A DNA stretch of 17,044 nucleotides from Pseudomonadota bacterium (GTDB lineage: Bacteria > Pseudomonadota > Gammaproteobacteria > Xanthomonadales > Xanthomonadaceae): NCBI GenBank assembly GCA_023423235.1, contig JAFAFY010000109.1, forward strand, positions 1 to 17,044. Direction: 5' to 3'. The notes under the pieces are model-generated. The model had not been told where the DNA came from. It saw only the letters and a list, made by a program, of their open reading frames with translations, and ran no database searches. The position numbers were made by a program, and so were the translations under genes. This document shows positions 1 through 6,725 of this stretch, piece by piece (position 1 is the first letter of the stretch; each line of letters starts with the position of its first letter).

Positions 1-347
1 GTCGATGATGCAGACGAAGCGTTCGCTGGCCTCGGCGATGATCTTCTCGCGGGTCAGCGCGGCGCCGCCGCCCTTGATCAGGCGCTTGTGCGGGTCGCAC
101 TCGTCGGCGCCGTCGACATACAGCGGCAACGGGCCGGTGGCATTGAGGTCGAGCACGTCGATGCCGTGCGCGCGCAGGCGTTCGCTGCTCTGCTCCGAGC
201 TCGACACCGCGCCGGCGATGCGGTGGCGGATCCTGCCCAGCGCATCGATGAAATAGGCGACCGTGGAGCCGGTGCCGACGCCGACGATCATGCCGTCCTC
301 GACGTAGTCGATCGCCTTCTCGCCCGCCAGCCGCTTGGCCTCGCTCA

Positions 348-348
<1 letters not shown>
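1..348 (-). CDS. rpiA: Ribose-5-phosphate isomerase A, N-terminal part (cut by window edge)
   Basis: The enzyme interconverts ribose-5-phosphate and ribulose-5-phosphate in the non-oxidative pentose phosphate pathway in the cytoplasm. The first 116 residues are present and the C-terminal part lies outside the window. Visible family motifs are GTGSTV (residues 25-30, phosphate loop), SSSEQSSERL (49-58), DGADE (79-83) and KGGGAALTREK (92-102). D79, D82, K92 and E101 line up with the E. coli active-site residues D81, D84, K94 and E103. The ATG shares one base with the TGA of the upstream EVE gene (TGATG) and is preceded by a GGAGAAG ribosome binding site, so it is probably translationally coupled as the last visible gene of the ygfA-EVE-rpiA unit. 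The identification is secure. Confidence 0.96.
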
Positions 349-824
<476 letters not shown>

Positions 825-870
825 GCGGGTGCCGTCGTCGGAGTGCGGTTGTCTGGGGTTGTCGGCGCGG

Positions 871-1452
871 TCAGTGTGGCGTGGACACGAGCAGGGTGGC
901 CGATTCGGTGCAGACCGCGTCGAGCGCGACGTCCCACGGCGCGACGTCGAGCGCCTCGACCTGCTGGCTGGCGAACGCGGCGCCGACCAGCAGCGGCGGC
1001 GCCGGCGCGGCCTGGCGGAACGCGAAGCTGCGATCGTACCAGCCGCCGCCCATGCCCAGCCGCTGGCCGTGACGGTCGAAGCCGACCAGCGGCGCGACCA
1101 CCAGCGCCATCTCGCGCGCGTCCAGCGCCGATGCCGGTTCGATGTCGGGTTCGGGAATGCCGTAGCGGTTGGTGACCAGCGGATCGCCCGCGCGCCAAGG
1201 CGCGAAGCGCAGCGTCTCGCCGTGCAGCACGGGCAGGCAATAGACCAGCCCGTGTGGCAGGCGCAACTGGAAGGCATGCAGGCCGATCTCGCCGTCGCCT
1301 GCCCAGTAGCCGGCGACATAACCGGCCGCCGGCAGCATCGGCAGCGCCAGCAGTTGCGTGGCGAGGCCATCGGCGGCGGCGATGCGGATGTTGGCGGGGG
1401 TTGCGCGGCGCTGGTCGCGCAGGCGGCGGCGAAGGGCGTTGCGGTCGGTCAT
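871..1452 (-). CDS. ygfA: 5-formyltetrahydrofolate cyclo-ligase
   Basis: The enzyme performs the ATP-dependent conversion of 5-formyl-THF to 5,10-methenyl-THF, returning a storage folate to the one-carbon pool. The product has 193 residues, normal for the family. It carries YGIPEP (97-102) and the glycine-rich signature GMGGGWYDR (133-141), the equivalent of GxGxGYYDR. It lies about 100 bases downstream of the 6S RNA 3' end on the same strand, the same ssrS-ygfA order as in E. coli, where ygfA is made by read-through from ssrS. The ATG at 1452 lacks an obvious Shine-Dalgarno sequence. I see no separate promoter in the gap, so co-transcription with 6S RNA is the simplest reading. Confidence 0.94.
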   Translation of the reverse strand: MTDRNALRRRLRDQRRATPANIRIAAADGLATQLLALPMLPAAGYVAGYWAGDGEIGLHAFQLRLPHGLVYCLPVLHGETLRFAPWRAGDPLVTNRYGIPEPDIEPASALDAREMALVVAPLVGFDRHGQRLGMGGGWYDRSFAFRQAAPAPPLLVGAAFASQQVEALDVAPWDVALDAVCTESATLLVSTPH

Positions 1453-1554
1453 GCCGGGCCTGTCGTCGGAAGTGCCGGCGACGCGGCAGGGAAAGACGGA
1501 CGGGCCCGGCGCGCCGCATCACTGCGGCAATCCGGACCCGTGGGATCTGGAAAT

Positions 1555-1740
1555 ACGTCCTCCGCCGTTGCCGATGCACGCGAAACGACCTTGAACCCGG
1601 GGTTCAAGTGGGAATGCTCGGATTCCATCGGGCTTTCCGCTCGAAGGCGGATATGCGCTCCCGGTTTCCTTGCATCCCCGGTGTCGTTGTTAAGGGACAA
1701 GGCGAATGTTTTGCACGCCGTCGAACACGGCAGAGGACGC
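1555..1740 (-). ncRNA. ssrS: 6S RNA
   Basis: 6S RNA binds the sigma-70 RNA polymerase holoenzyme by mimicking an open promoter and represses transcription in stationary phase. Three signs support the call. First, the gene lies between zapA and ygfA, its standard gammaproteobacterial location. Second, the ends pair into a long closing stem: 5' GCGTCCTCTGCCGT pairs with 3' ACGGCGGAGGACGT, with G-U pairs. Third, the element CTTGAACCCCGGGTTCAAG (positions 1608 to 1590) matches the CCUUGAACC...GGUUCAAGG segment I recall in E. coli 6S RNA. The resulting length of about 186 nt is typical. The ends are inferred from the closing stem and from the promoter, which predicts a start at 1740. Confidence 0.9.
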
Positions 1741-1746
1741 AGGCGC

Positions 1747-1774
1747 AGTATAGCCCGATCATTCCGATCGCCAA
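1747..1774 (-). promoter_or_regulatory. Sigma-70 type promoter of 6S RNA
   Basis: On the minus strand TTGGCG (1774-1769) and TATACT (1752-1747) are separated by 16 bases. Counting seven bases past the -10 puts the start at 1740, exactly the 5' base of the 6S closing stem. The two independent predictions agree. Confidence 0.75.
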
Positions 1775-1792
1775 GGCCGTTCGTCGGTCCGG

Positions 1793-1822
1793 GATGTGGG
1801 GGATTCAGATGTGGAGGATTCA
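1793..1822. repeat. Tandem 15-bp direct repeat upstream of the 6S promoter
   Basis: GATGTGGGGGATTCA (1793-1807) is followed immediately by GATGTGGAGGATTCA (1808-1822), two copies differing at one base. The array sits just upstream of the 6S RNA promoter. It could be a binding site for a regulator or simple replication slippage. No known operator is recognised. Confidence 0.7.
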
Positions 1823-1827
1823 GTTGC

Positions 1828-1849
1828 CTGCACGCGCAGGCGCGTGCAG
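1828..1849 (-). terminator. GC hairpin between zapA and the 6S promoter, possible terminator
   Basis: CTGCACGCGC and GCGCGTGCAG form a perfect 10-bp inverted repeat with two bases between; in practice the loop would be wider. It begins 15 bases past the zapA stop and would separate zapA transcription from ssrS. No T tract follows on the minus strand, so it may be a weak terminator or a 3'-end stabilising structure. Confidence 0.45.
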
Positions 1850-1873
1850 CGTCAGCGCGGGGCGTCAGCGCGG
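1849..1873. repeat. 12-bp direct repeat across the zapA stop codon
   Basis: GCGTCAGCGCGG occurs at 1849-1860 and again at 1862-1873. The second copy contains the zapA stop codon, so the first copy looks like a duplicated zapA tail. Confidence 0.65.
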
Positions 1874-2167
1874 CGTGTCGATCAGCGCGTCGAGGCGCCG
1901 GTGCAGGTCGGCCAGGGTGTCGCCGATCTCGCGGTCGCCCTGCGTGCGCTCGTCGCGCAGCAGCTGCAGTTCGTGAGCCAGGTTGAGCGCCGCCAGCACC
2001 GCGATGCGGTCGACCGCGGCCATACGGTTGGCGCCGCGGATCTCGCGCATCTGCCGGTCCAGCAGCTGCGCGGCCGCCATCAGGCTGTCGCGTTCCTCGG
2101 CGGAGACGCCCACGGTGTATTCGCGGTCGAGCACGCGCACGCTGACGGCTTCGTTGCTGCGGCTCAT
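1865..2167 (-). CDS. zapA: Cell division protein ZapA
   Basis: ZapA binds FtsZ and cross-links its protofilaments, stabilising the Z ring at mid-cell. The 100-residue product has the family layout: an N-terminal beta part with VSVRVLDREYTVGVSAEER, then a long helix and coiled coil with the conserved stretch DRIAVLAALNLAHEL. Its ATG overlaps the stop of the upstream TIGR02449 gene by four bases (ATGA), so translation of the two is probably coupled. It is followed by a GC hairpin and then ssrS. The length and gene order are normal for the family. Confidence 0.95.
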   Translation of the reverse strand: MSRSNEAVSVRVLDREYTVGVSAEERDSLMAAAQLLDRQMREIRGANRMAAVDRIAVLAALNLAHELQLLRDERTQGDREIGDTLADLHRRLDALIDTPR

Positions 2168-2385
2168 GTGTGCTGTTCCAGCGACTTGAGCCGCGCGATC
2201 ATCGCCTCGACCCGCGAGCGCGCCTGCTCGTTCTTGGCCAGCAACTGCGAGCGTTCGCCGACGATGTGCTCCTGCTGCTGGCGCAGGCTGCGGTTCTCGT
2301 CGCTGAGCTGCTGGACGCGCTCGATCAGCGCATCGATGCGGGCCGTGAGCCGGCGAAGCTGGGTGATGACTTCGGGCTGGTCCAT
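2164..2385 (-). CDS. TIGR02449 family coiled-coil protein (ZapB-like)
   Basis: This 73-residue protein is almost entirely heptad-rich helix, with leucine, isoleucine and valine spaced through ITQLRRLTARIDALIERVQQL and onward. It belongs to the small family usually found directly before zapA in Pseudomonas and xanthomonads. By analogy with ZapB it may bridge ZapA-FtsZ structures at the division site, but that role is inferred from size, coiled coil and position. The ATG at 2385 is the only sensible start. The predicted transcription start falls at or next to this ATG and no ribosome binding site is visible, so the mRNA may be leaderless. Confidence 0.85.
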   Translation of the reverse strand: MDQPEVITQLRRLTARIDALIERVQQLSDENRSLRQQQEHIVGERSQLLAKNEQARSRVEAMIARLKSLEQHT

Positions 2386-2392
2386 GGTCCGC

Positions 2393-2421
2393 ACGATAGG
2401 CAGGCCGTGGGTGGCGGTCAA
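2393..2421 (-). promoter_or_regulatory. Sigma-70 type promoter for TIGR02449-zapA
   Basis: On the minus strand TTGACC (2421-2416) and TATCGT (2398-2393) are spaced by exactly 17 bases. The -35 box overlaps the stop codon of the upstream GGDEF/EAL gene. The predicted start is about 2386, one base before the ATG. Confidence 0.6.
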
Positions 2422-4625
2422 GGCGCCAGTGCCCGGCGATCCGGGCGCACCGCCTCCGGGCGCCAGTTGCGGATGAACGCCAGGCACTGCAGCGCGTCGA
2501 GCGGCGGGGAGAGCCAGAAGCCCTGGATCTCGTCGCAGTCGCGCGCGGCCAGGAACTGCATCTGTTCCACGGTCTCCACGCCCTCGGCGACGACCTTCAG
2601 GCCCAGCGAGCGCGCCATCGCGATCACCGTGCTGGCGATCGCCGCGTCCTCGGGGTCGTCGGGCAGGCCGTCGACGAAGGCCTTGTCGACCTTGATCGTG
2701 GTGAACGGCAGCCGCTTGAGGTAGGCCAGCGACGAGTAGCCGGTGCCGAAGTCGTCGATCGCCAGGGCGACGCCGAGCGCACGGAAGGCCTGCAGCTTGG
2801 CCGCGGCCTGCTCGGCATTGGCCATCAGCACGCTTTCGGTCAGTTCCAGCTCGAGCAGGTGCGGCGGAATGCCGACGTCGTCGAGGATGCGCGCGACCAC
2901 CCCGGGAAAATCCCCGCGCAGCAGCTGCAGCACCGAGACGTTGACCGAGACGCCGAGTTCGAGGCCATGCTGGCGCCAGCGGCGCAGCACCAGGCAGGCC
3001 TCGCGCAGTACCCACTCGCCGATCTCCAGAATCAGACCGCTTTCCTCGGCAATGGGAATGAAATCGCTGGGCTGGATGTCGCCGTGCTCGGGACTCGACC
3101 AGCGCAGCAGTGCCTCCACGCCGGTGATGCGCGGCGGCGACAGCGCCAGCCGCGGCTGGAACACCAGCCGCAGTTCGCCGCGGTCCAGTACCTTGCGCAG
3201 CGCGCCGGACACCGTCGCGCGCTGGCGCACGGCCACGTCCATGTCGTCGTTGTAGCGCATGAAGGTGCGGCGCCCGGCGGCCTTGGCCTGGTACATCGCG
3301 GTGTCGGCCTGCTTGAGCAGCTCGGTGGGGACCAGGGCGTGGTCGGGATACAGGCTGATGCCGATCGATGGCGAGATCGCGATCTCGCGCCGGTCCTCCA
3401 GCAGCAGCGGCGCCTCGAACGCGGTGATGATCTCGCGCGCGATGTGGTCCGCGGCCTCCGGCCCTTCCAGGTCCTCGATGATCACCGTGAACTCGTCGCC
3501 GCCCAGGCGCGCCACCGTGTGGTGCATGCCCACGGTCTGCTGCAGGCGCACGGCCGCGGCGCGCAGGATGCGGTCGCCCGCGGCGTGGCCGAGCGAGTCG
3601 TTGATGTCCTTGAAGCGGTCGAGGTCGAGGAACAGCACCGCGATGCGCCGGTCCTCGCGGTGGGCGCGGATGATCGCGCGCGACAGGCGCTCGGACAGCA
3701 GCGAGCGGTTGGGCAGGCTGGTCAGGGTGTCGAAGTTGGCCAGGTAGCGCAGTTCCTGTTCGGCGCGCTTCTGCTGGGTGATGTCGTTGAGCACGATGAT
3801 GTGCAGCGGGGTGCCGCTGCCGTCGGTGTCGCGCACGGTGCGCGACTCGATCGCGCACAGGAACTCCTCGCCGTCCTTGCGCCGCTGCCAGATCTCGCCG
3901 CTCCAGTGGCCGTGGCGGGTGGCCTGCTCGCGAAGGTGGGCGTAGAACGCGGCGTCGTGCTGGTCGCTGTCGAGGATGCTGCCGCTGCGGCCGACCACCT
4001 CGGCCTCGGTATAGCCGGTCATGCGCAGGAAGGCGGGATTGACCGAGATGAAGTGGAAGTCCGGGTCCATCACCGAGACCGCCTCGCTCATGCTGCGCAT
4101 CACTTCGGCGGCGATCTGGCGCTCGCGCTCCGCGGCCCGGGTCTCGGTGATGTTGAGCGCGGTACCGGCGATGCGGCGCACGCGACCGTCGGCGTGGTGC
4201 TCGATCGCGCGCCCGCGCACCCGCACCCACAGCCAGCCGCCATTGCCGTCGGCGACGCGCAACTGCACCTGGTAGCGCCCGGCCTCGCCGGCCAGGTAGT
4301 GCTGCAGGGCATCGTGGGCGGCGGGCTGGTCGTCGGGATGCACCAGGTCGGCGGCCTGCAGCGAGTCGTCCTCGATCCAGCCGCCCGCCGCGGGCTGCTG
4401 GCCGTCGGAGACCAGCCGGCGCAACTGGCCGGTGTCGAGGTCGTAGTCCCAGTAGCGCTCGCCGGTGGCCCACAGCGCCAGCTTCAGGCGCTCCTTGCGG
4501 TCGTGGATCTCGGCGATGTAGCGCTGCTCGCTGCCGCGCCGGCGCATGGCCACCACACCCAGCAGCACGAGCAGCCCGACCAGCAGCAGGGCGCCGGCGA
4601 CATGCAGTTGACTCGGGTCGGTCAC
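2418..4625 (-). CDS. PAS-PAS-GGDEF-EAL cyclic-di-GMP enzyme
   Basis: This 735-residue membrane-anchored protein has one N-terminal membrane helix (about residues 8-27), two PAS sensor regions (about 45-160 and 170-285), a GGDEF diguanylate cyclase domain (about 292-455) and an EAL phosphodiesterase domain (about 470-720). GGDEF is intact (375-379), with DLDRFKDINDSLGH (334-347) upstream. The RxxD inhibitory site is missing: residues 366 and 369 are G and H. The EAL domain keeps EALLRW (504-509), N562, the ELTES segment, DDFGTGYSS (624-632), K645, EGVE (681-684) and Q701, so it should hydrolyse c-di-GMP. The GTG start at 4625 directly precedes the membrane helix and follows a GGGGAG ribosome binding site; longer frames to the right are the shadow of ygfB. 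It separates zapA from ygfB, which adjoin in E. coli. The signal sensed by the PAS domains is unknown. Confidence 0.9.
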   Translation of the reverse strand: MTDPSQLHVAGALLLVGLLVLLGVVAMRRRGSEQRYIAEIHDRKERLKLALWATGERYWDYDLDTGQLRRLVSDGQQPAAGGWIEDDSLQAADLVHPDDQPAAHDALQHYLAGEAGRYQVQLRVADGNGGWLWVRVRGRAIEHHADGRVRRIAGTALNITETRAAERERQIAAEVMRSMSEAVSVMDPDFHFISVNPAFLRMTGYTEAEVVGRSGSILDSDQHDAAFYAHLREQATRHGHWSGEIWQRRKDGEEFLCAIESRTVRDTDGSGTPLHIIVLNDITQQKRAEQELRYLANFDTLTSLPNRSLLSERLSRAIIRAHREDRRIAVLFLDLDRFKDINDSLGHAAGDRILRAAAVRLQQTVGMHHTVARLGGDEFTVIIEDLEGPEAADHIAREIITAFEAPLLLEDRREIAISPSIGISLYPDHALVPTELLKQADTAMYQAKAAGRRTFMRYNDDMDVAVRQRATVSGALRKVLDRGELRLVFQPRLALSPPRITGVEALLRWSSPEHGDIQPSDFIPIAEESGLILEIGEWVLREACLVLRRWRQHGLELGVSVNVSVLQLLRGDFPGVVARILDDVGIPPHLLELELTESVLMANAEQAAAKLQAFRALGVALAIDDFGTGYSSLAYLKRLPFTTIKVDKAFVDGLPDDPEDAAIASTVIAMARSLGLKVVAEGVETVEQMQFLAARDCDEIQGFWLSPPLDALQCLAFIRNWRPEAVRPDRRALAP

Positions 4626-4658
4626 GCGGTGCGGCTCCCCGCCTCGTTGGCTGGATCG

Positions 4659-4688
4659 AGTGTAGGCGCCGCGCGCCAGCGGCAACAA
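4659..4688 (-). promoter_or_regulatory. Promoter of the GGDEF/EAL gene
   Basis: On the minus strand TTGTTG (4688-4683) and TACACT (4664-4659) are spaced by 18 bases. The start would be near 4652, leaving a leader of about 27 bases that contains the GGGGAG ribosome binding site. Confidence 0.5.
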
Positions 4689-4745
4689 GCGTGGATGGCA
4701 ACGGCCCGGAGGCGCGGTATTCCACAGCGGGCCGACAGACCCGGT

Positions 4746-4754
4746 TGCTACACT
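4746..4754 (+). promoter_or_regulatory. Extended -10 promoter for ygfB-pepP
   Basis: TGCTACACT is an extended -10 element (TGn plus TACACT) with no clear -35 box. It predicts a start near 4761, 24 bases before the ygfB GTG. It lies back to back with the promoter of the divergent GGDEF/EAL gene. Confidence 0.5.
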
Positions 4755-4784
4755 GCGCGCCGTCTCCAAAGCCCGCGAGTTGCC

Positions 4785-5342
4785 GTGTCCGACGCCGATC
4801 TGCTGCCCGGTTTTTCCGATGTCCAGGCCCAATGCCAGCAGTTGCAGCTGGGCGTGGGCGCGAGCGAGCTGCATGGCGGCCTGTGCGGCTGGCTGGCTGG
4901 CGGCGGCGCCGACACGGCCGCCTGGCTGGCCCCGGTGCTGGCCGACGACGCGCTGCCCGCGCCCGCCCGTGGCAGTGCGCTCGAGCGGCTGCGCAGCGCG
5001 ACGTCCGCGCAGCTCGACGACCGCGGTTTCGGCTTCGCCCTGCTGTTGCCCGATGACGACCAGCCGCTGGCCGCACGCAGCGGCGCGCTGTTCGACTGGT
5101 GCCGCGGCTTCCTGGGCGGCTTCGGGCTGGCCGCCGGCGCCAGCCCGCGGCTGTCGGAGGAAGGCGAGGAAGCCCTGGCCGACCTGGCCAAGCTGGCCGC
5201 GGCGATGCCCGAGGACGATGCCGCCGGCGACGAGGGCGAGGAGGATGCGCTGGCCGAGATCGAGGAGTTCGTGCGCGTGGCCGCGTTGCTGCTGCACGGC
5301 GACGTCGCTCTTGGCGCGCGCCACCGCGCCCGGTTGAACTGA
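4785..5342 (+). CDS. ygfB: UPF0149 family protein YgfB
   Basis: This 185-residue cytoplasmic protein belongs to the YgfB/UPF0149 family. It carries the family segments ELHGGLCGWLAGG near residue 29 and FDWCRGFLGGFGLA in the middle, followed by an acidic tail (EDDAAGDEGEEDALAEIEEF). No enzymatic motif is visible. Some family members in Pseudomonas have been linked to regulation of resistance genes; I do not extend that here. The GTG at 4785 fits the family N-terminus, although the ribosome binding site is weak. It lies two bases before pepP, so the two form an operon, as in E. coli. Confidence 0.9.
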   Translation: MSDADLLPGFSDVQAQCQQLQLGVGASELHGGLCGWLAGGGADTAAWLAPVLADDALPAPARGSALERLRSATSAQLDDRGFGFALLLPDDDQPLAARSGALFDWCRGFLGGFGLAAGASPRLSEEGEEALADLAKLAAAMPEDDAAGDEGEEDALAEIEEFVRVAALLLHGDVALGARHRARLN

Positions 5343-5344
5343 CG

Positions 5345-6682
5345 ATGTCGCGCGCCACCGGCATCACCGCCGCCAGCTACGCCAAGCGCCGCCGGCAGCT
5401 GATGCGCATGGCCGGCGACGACGCGATCCTGGTGCTGCCCGCGGCGCCCGAGCGCGTCCGCAGCCGCGACACGCAGCATCCCTACCGGCAGGATTCCGAC
5501 CTCTGGTACCTGACCGGCTTCGACGAGCCCGAGGCGGTGCTGGTGCTGGTGCCCGGCCGCAAGCATGGCGAATGCCTGCTGTTCTGCCGCGAGCGCGACC
5601 GCGAGCGCGAAGCCTGGGATGGCCCGCGCGCCGGGCCCGAGGGCGCAGTTGCGGCCTATGGCATGGACGATGCCTATCCCATCGACGACCTCGACGAGAT
5701 CCTGCCGGGCCTGCTCGAAGGCCGCACGCGGGTCTATTACCACTTCGGCCGCGACACCGAGTTCGACCTCAAGCTGATCGGCTGGCTCAACCGGGTGCGC
5801 GCGCAGGTGCGGCTGGGCGCCTCGCCGCCGCACGAGTTCCTGGAGCTTGGCCACCTGCTCGACGAGATGCGCCTGTTCAAGGATGCCGGCGAACTCAAGC
5901 TGATGCGCCGCGCCGCCCGGATCAGCGTCGAGGCACATGCCGCGGCGATGCGCGCCGCGCGCCCGGGCGTGCGCGAGTACGAATTACAGGCCGAACTCGA
6001 ATACGTGTTCCGCCGCCACGACGCGTCTCCGGCCTACGAGAGCATCGTCGGCGCGGGTGCCAACGCCTGCGTGCTGCACTACCGCGCCAACAGCGGCCAG
6101 GCGGGCGACGGCGACCTAGTACTGATCGATGCCGGCGCCGAGTACCGTGGCTACGCCGCCGACATCACCCGCACCTTTCCCGCCAATGGCCGCTTCAGCC
6201 CGGCGCAGCGCGCCCTGCACGACGTGGTGGAAAGCGGCTACCAGGCCGCGCTGGCGCAGGCGCGACCGGGTGTGCCCTACGAGGCCGGGCACAACGCCGC
6301 GGTCGCGGCCATGACCGAGGGCCTGCTGCGGCTGGGGCTGCTCAAGGGCCGGCTGGAGAAGCTCATCGCCGACGGCAGCTACAAGCGCTTCTATCCGCAC
6401 AAGACCGGGCACTGGATCGGGCTGGACGTGCATGACGTCGGCGACTACCGCATCGAGGGCGAGTCGCGGCTGCTCGAGCCGGGCATGGTCTACACCATCG
6501 AGCCCGGCCTGTACGTGCCGGCCGACGACACCAGCGTCGATGCCAGGTGGCGCGGCATCGGTATCCGTACCGAGGACGACGTGCTGGTGACGAAATCCGG
6601 CCACGAGGTCCTGACCGGGGCGCTGGCGCGCACCGCCGACGAGATCGAGGGCTGGATGGCCGACGCGCAGCGTTCGCGCTGA
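5345..6682 (+). CDS. pepP: Xaa-Pro aminopeptidase
   Basis: The enzyme removes the N-terminal residue of peptides that have proline in second place, using two divalent metal ions (M24B family). The 445-residue product matches E. coli PepP in length and layout: an N-terminal control domain with HPYRQDSDLWYLTGFDEPEAVL (from residue 45) and a C-terminal pita-bread domain. The metal ligands are D262, D273, H356, E386 and E410, matching E. coli D260, D271, H354, E383 and E406. Supporting residues H245, H363 and R408 are also present. The ATG is two bases after the ygfB stop. In E. coli ubiH follows; here the next gene is a convergent pepQ. Confidence 0.97.
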   Translation: MSRATGITAASYAKRRRQLMRMAGDDAILVLPAAPERVRSRDTQHPYRQDSDLWYLTGFDEPEAVLVLVPGRKHGECLLFCRERDREREAWDGPRAGPEGAVAAYGMDDAYPIDDLDEILPGLLEGRTRVYYHFGRDTEFDLKLIGWLNRVRAQVRLGASPPHEFLELGHLLDEMRLFKDAGELKLMRRAARISVEAHAAAMRAARPGVREYELQAELEYVFRRHDASPAYESIVGAGANACVLHYRANSGQAGDGDLVLIDAGAEYRGYAADITRTFPANGRFSPAQRALHDVVESGYQAALAQARPGVPYEAGHNAAVAAMTEGLLRLGLLKGRLEKLIADGSYKRFYPHKTGHWIGLDVHDVGDYRIEGESRLLEPGMVYTIEPGLYVPADDTSVDARWRGIGIRTEDDVLVTKSGHEVLTGALARTADEIEGWMADAQRSR

Positions 6683-6690
6683 CGTCGGCG

Positions 6691-6718
6691 GGTGGCGGGC
6701 GCGCAGGGCACGCCCACC
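6691..6718. terminator. Possible bidirectional terminator between pepP and pepQ
   Basis: Only 43 bases separate the two convergent stops. Within them GGTGG...CCACC and GGGCG...CGCCC can pair in alternative imperfect stems. No T tract is seen on either side, so this is a weak call resting mainly on the convergent arrangement. Confidence 0.3.
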
Positions 6719-6725
6719 TTCGCGG

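Noticed and set aside
1449..1700. Minus-strand 83-codon frame over the 6S RNA
   Set aside because: It lies within the structured RNA, has no ribosome binding site and shows no family resemblance.
2859..5342. Long plus-strand open frame opposite the GGDEF/EAL gene
   Set aside because: Only its last part (from 4785) is the real ygfB. The rest is a GC-driven antisense frame with no family motif, while the minus strand encodes clear GGDEF and EAL domains.
2164..5367. Minus-strand open frame of over 1000 codons
   Set aside because: Only the final 73 codons (2385-2164) are a real gene. The upstream part is arginine- and proline-rich shadow sequence.
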